Below are positions 48,861 through 50,297 of a stretch of DNA of 50,297 nt, piece after piece. Position numbers and translations under genes: made by a program. Location: assembly GCA_021786095.1 (NCBI GenBank), contig JAJYNX010000103.1, positions 1 through 50,297 on the forward strand, given 5' to 3'. Position 1 is the first letter of the stretch. Every line of letters starts with the position of its first letter. The stretch is from Actinomycetes bacterium. GTDB taxonomy: Bacteria; Actinomycetota; Acidimicrobiia; Acidimicrobiales; RAAP-2. The notes under the pieces were generated by a model. It saw only the letters and a list, made by a program, of their open reading frames with translations, searched no databases and had not been told where the DNA came from.

Positions 48861-50297
48861 AGCGACGGCACCTCGACGTAGCGCCCGAAGACGTTCACCA
48901 TCGCTCCCATCATCTCACCGACCGTGGCGTAGGCGCGCGCCGCGCCGATCAGGCTCTCCATCAGGTTGACGGTGGGGTCGGCGGCGTCGTGAGCGAGACG
49001 GGCGAGCGCGTCGCGTACCGCGTCGTCGTCGCGGGACTGGCGCACCTGCGCCAGGCGCGCGATCTGTCGGGACTCGTCCTCGTTGGTCACGCGAAGCAGC
49101 GTGAGATCGCTGTCGTCATTGCCCTCGGTGAAGGCGTTGACGCCCACTACGATCCGCTCACCCGCGTTGAAGGCGCGCTCGAGCTCGTAGGCGGAGTCGG
49201 CGATGTGGCCCTGGAACCAGTTGTCCTCGATGCCCTTGATGCAGCCCTCGAGCATTGAGCCTTGGCCCATCTCGACGATCTCGGCGAACAACGACTCCGC
49301 ACGCCGCTCCATCTCGTCGGTCAGCTCCTCGATGAACCACGAGCCCCCAAGGGGGTCGGCGACGTCCGCCACGTGCGTCTCGTAGGCCAGCACCTGCTGG
49401 GTGCGCAGGGCCAGGCGTGCGGCCTTCTGGGAGGGGAGTGCCAGCGCCTCGTCCATGGAGTTGGTGTGCAGCGACTGCGTGCCACCCAAGACCCCCGCCA
49501 GAGCCTCGATGGCGGTGCGGGCGAGGTTGACCTCGGGCTGCTGGGCGGTCAGCGACACCCCCGCCGTCTGGGTGTGGAAGCGCAACTGCCAGGAGCGTTC
49601 GTCGGTGGCACCGTAGTGGTGGCGCATCCAGGTAGCCCAGAGACGTCGCGCGGCCCGGTACTTGGCGATCTCCTCGAAGAAGTCGATGTGGGCGTTGAAG
49701 AAGAAGGAGAGGCGCGGGGCCACCGTGTCCACGCCGAGTCCGGCTTCGCGGGCCAGTTCGACGTAGGCGAAGCCGTTGGCCAGCGTGAAGGCCAGCTCCT
49801 CGGCGGCGGTGGACCCGGCCTCGCGGATGTGGTAGCCCGACACCGAGATCGAGTTCCACTTGGGCATCTCGGCCGCCGTGAAGGCCATGGTGTCGCGCAC
49901 CAGGCGCATGGACTGGCGCGGCGGGAAGATGAACTCCTTCTGGGCCTGGTACTCCTTCAAGATGTCGTTCTGCAGGGTGCCCCCGAGCCGCTCACGGGGC
50001 ACGCCGTGCGCCTCGGCGTTGGCGACGAAGAGGGCCAGCATCACCGCCGCGGGCGAGTTGATCGTCATCGAGGTGGTGATCGCGCCTAGATCGATGCCGT
50101 CGAAGAGGTCGGCCATGTCGGCGAGCGAATCGATGGCCACGCCGCAGCGACCCACCTCACCCCGGGCCATCGGGTCGTCGGAGTCGATGCCGAGCAGCGT
50201 CGGCATGTCGAAAGCCGTCGACAGTCCCGTGCCGCCGGCGTCGATGATCTCGCGAAAACGCTCGTTGGTGTCACGGGCGGTGCCGAAGCCGGCGAAC
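48857..50297 (-). CDS. Acyl-CoA mutase large subunit (methylmalonyl-CoA mutase family), partial
   Basis: About 480 codons are visible; the 5-prime end lies beyond 50297, where the frame is still open ([20 protein letters not shown]). The TIM-barrel subunit rearranges acyl-CoA carbon skeletons with adenosylcobalamin. Typical stretches: [78 protein letters not shown] and [19 protein letters not shown]. At the position of the methylmalonyl-CoA mutase active-site Tyr (GYDSD) this protein has GIDSD, while the Arg in SMR is kept. The substrate may therefore not be methylmalonyl-CoA. The domain without a fused B12 part fits the adjacent small subunit. Confidence 0.88.
   Translation of the reverse strand, partial: FAGFGTARDTNERFREIIDAGGTGLSTAFDMPTLLGIDSDDPMARGEVGRCGVAIDSLADMADLFDGIDLGAITTSMTINSPAAVMLALFVANAEAHGVPRERLGGTLQNDILKEYQAQKEFIFPPRQSMRLVRDTMAFTAAEMPKWNSISVSGYHIREAGSTAAEELAFTLANGFAYVELAREAGLGVDTVAPRLSFFFNAHIDFFEEIAKYRAARRLWATWMRHHYGATDERSWQLRFHTQTAGVSLTAQQPEVNLARTAIEALAGVLGGTQSLHTNSMDEALALPSQKAARLALRTQQVLAYETHVADVADPLGGSWFIEELTDEMERRAESLFAEIVEMGQGSMLEGCIKGIEDNWFQGHIADSAYELERAFNAGERIVVGVNAFTEGNDDSDLTLLRVTNEDESRQIARLAQVRQSRDDDAVRDALARLAHDAADPTVNLMESLIGAARAYATVGEMMGAMVNVFGRYVEVPSL

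Noticed and set aside
1-50297. CRISPR arrays, rRNA genes, integrases, phage genes, restriction systems
   Set aside because: Looked for regular short repeats and the characteristic proteins across the window and saw none.

Overview
GC-rich actinobacterial chromosome, most likely class Acidimicrobiia or a close relative. The pointers are very high GC, dense short operons with 1-4 base overlaps, GTG starts, NarL/DesK-type regulation, B12-dependent acyl-CoA mutase, 8-TM flippase-like proteins and acyl-CoA chemistry. I could not run a search, so the taxonomic call is inference. A TANNNT box (usually TAGGNT or TAACNT) lies 6-8 bases upstream of many start codons, which suggests that leaderless mRNAs are common here.

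Layout. 1-4396: PspC/LiaF-like envelope sensor with a MacB/FtsX-type ABC exporter. 4579-6435: fused beta/alpha carboxyltransferase. 6458-8718: LPG-synthase-type membrane protein and an AI-2E family transporter. 8724-11452: a DosR-like palindrome in front of a phosphoribosyltransferase/hydrolase fusion and an erythromycin-esterase family gene, a pairing typical of dormancy regulons. 11449-14273: aldo/keto reductase, SDR and HAD phosphatase. 14299-18127: two-component system divergent from an ABC exporter. 18221-19010: micro-ORF, DEDDh exonuclease and tRNA-Val(GAC). 19059-21360: lower-GC islet with an MFS transporter, a DUF4760-like gene and an AT-richer gap.

21361-27184: FAD oxidoreductase, cold-shock protein with a 5-prime hairpin, DHA2 exporter, and a cellulose-synthase-like glycosyltransferase with a PilZ domain. 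27192-28669: a broken tnpB between near-identical 41-base inverted repeats. 28678-33312: MprF-catalytic-domain-like protein, sulfatase and a second LPG-synthase-type membrane protein. 33265-35678: exported DMFase-beta-like protein and an SDR lacking its catalytic Tyr/Lys. 35685-38621: a tightly overlapping four-gene operon in which three proteins each carry two YbjQ-like units; this is the best candidate for an undescribed system. 38736-41379: acyl-CoA synthetase and a DMT transporter with a leaderless micro-ORF. 41586-45261: GT4 / alpha-alpha barrel / GH130 operon, the last gene apparently starting at ATC. 45266-50297: nitronate-monooxygenase-like protein, DHA2 exporter with an upstream micro-ORF, and B12-dependent acyl-CoA mutase subunits, the large one cut by the window edge.

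The recurrent themes are envelope maintenance (two flippase-like proteins, an MprF-like transferase, PspC, several exporters), carbohydrate handling, and acyl-CoA metabolism. No rRNA, CRISPR array, integrase or phage gene was seen.
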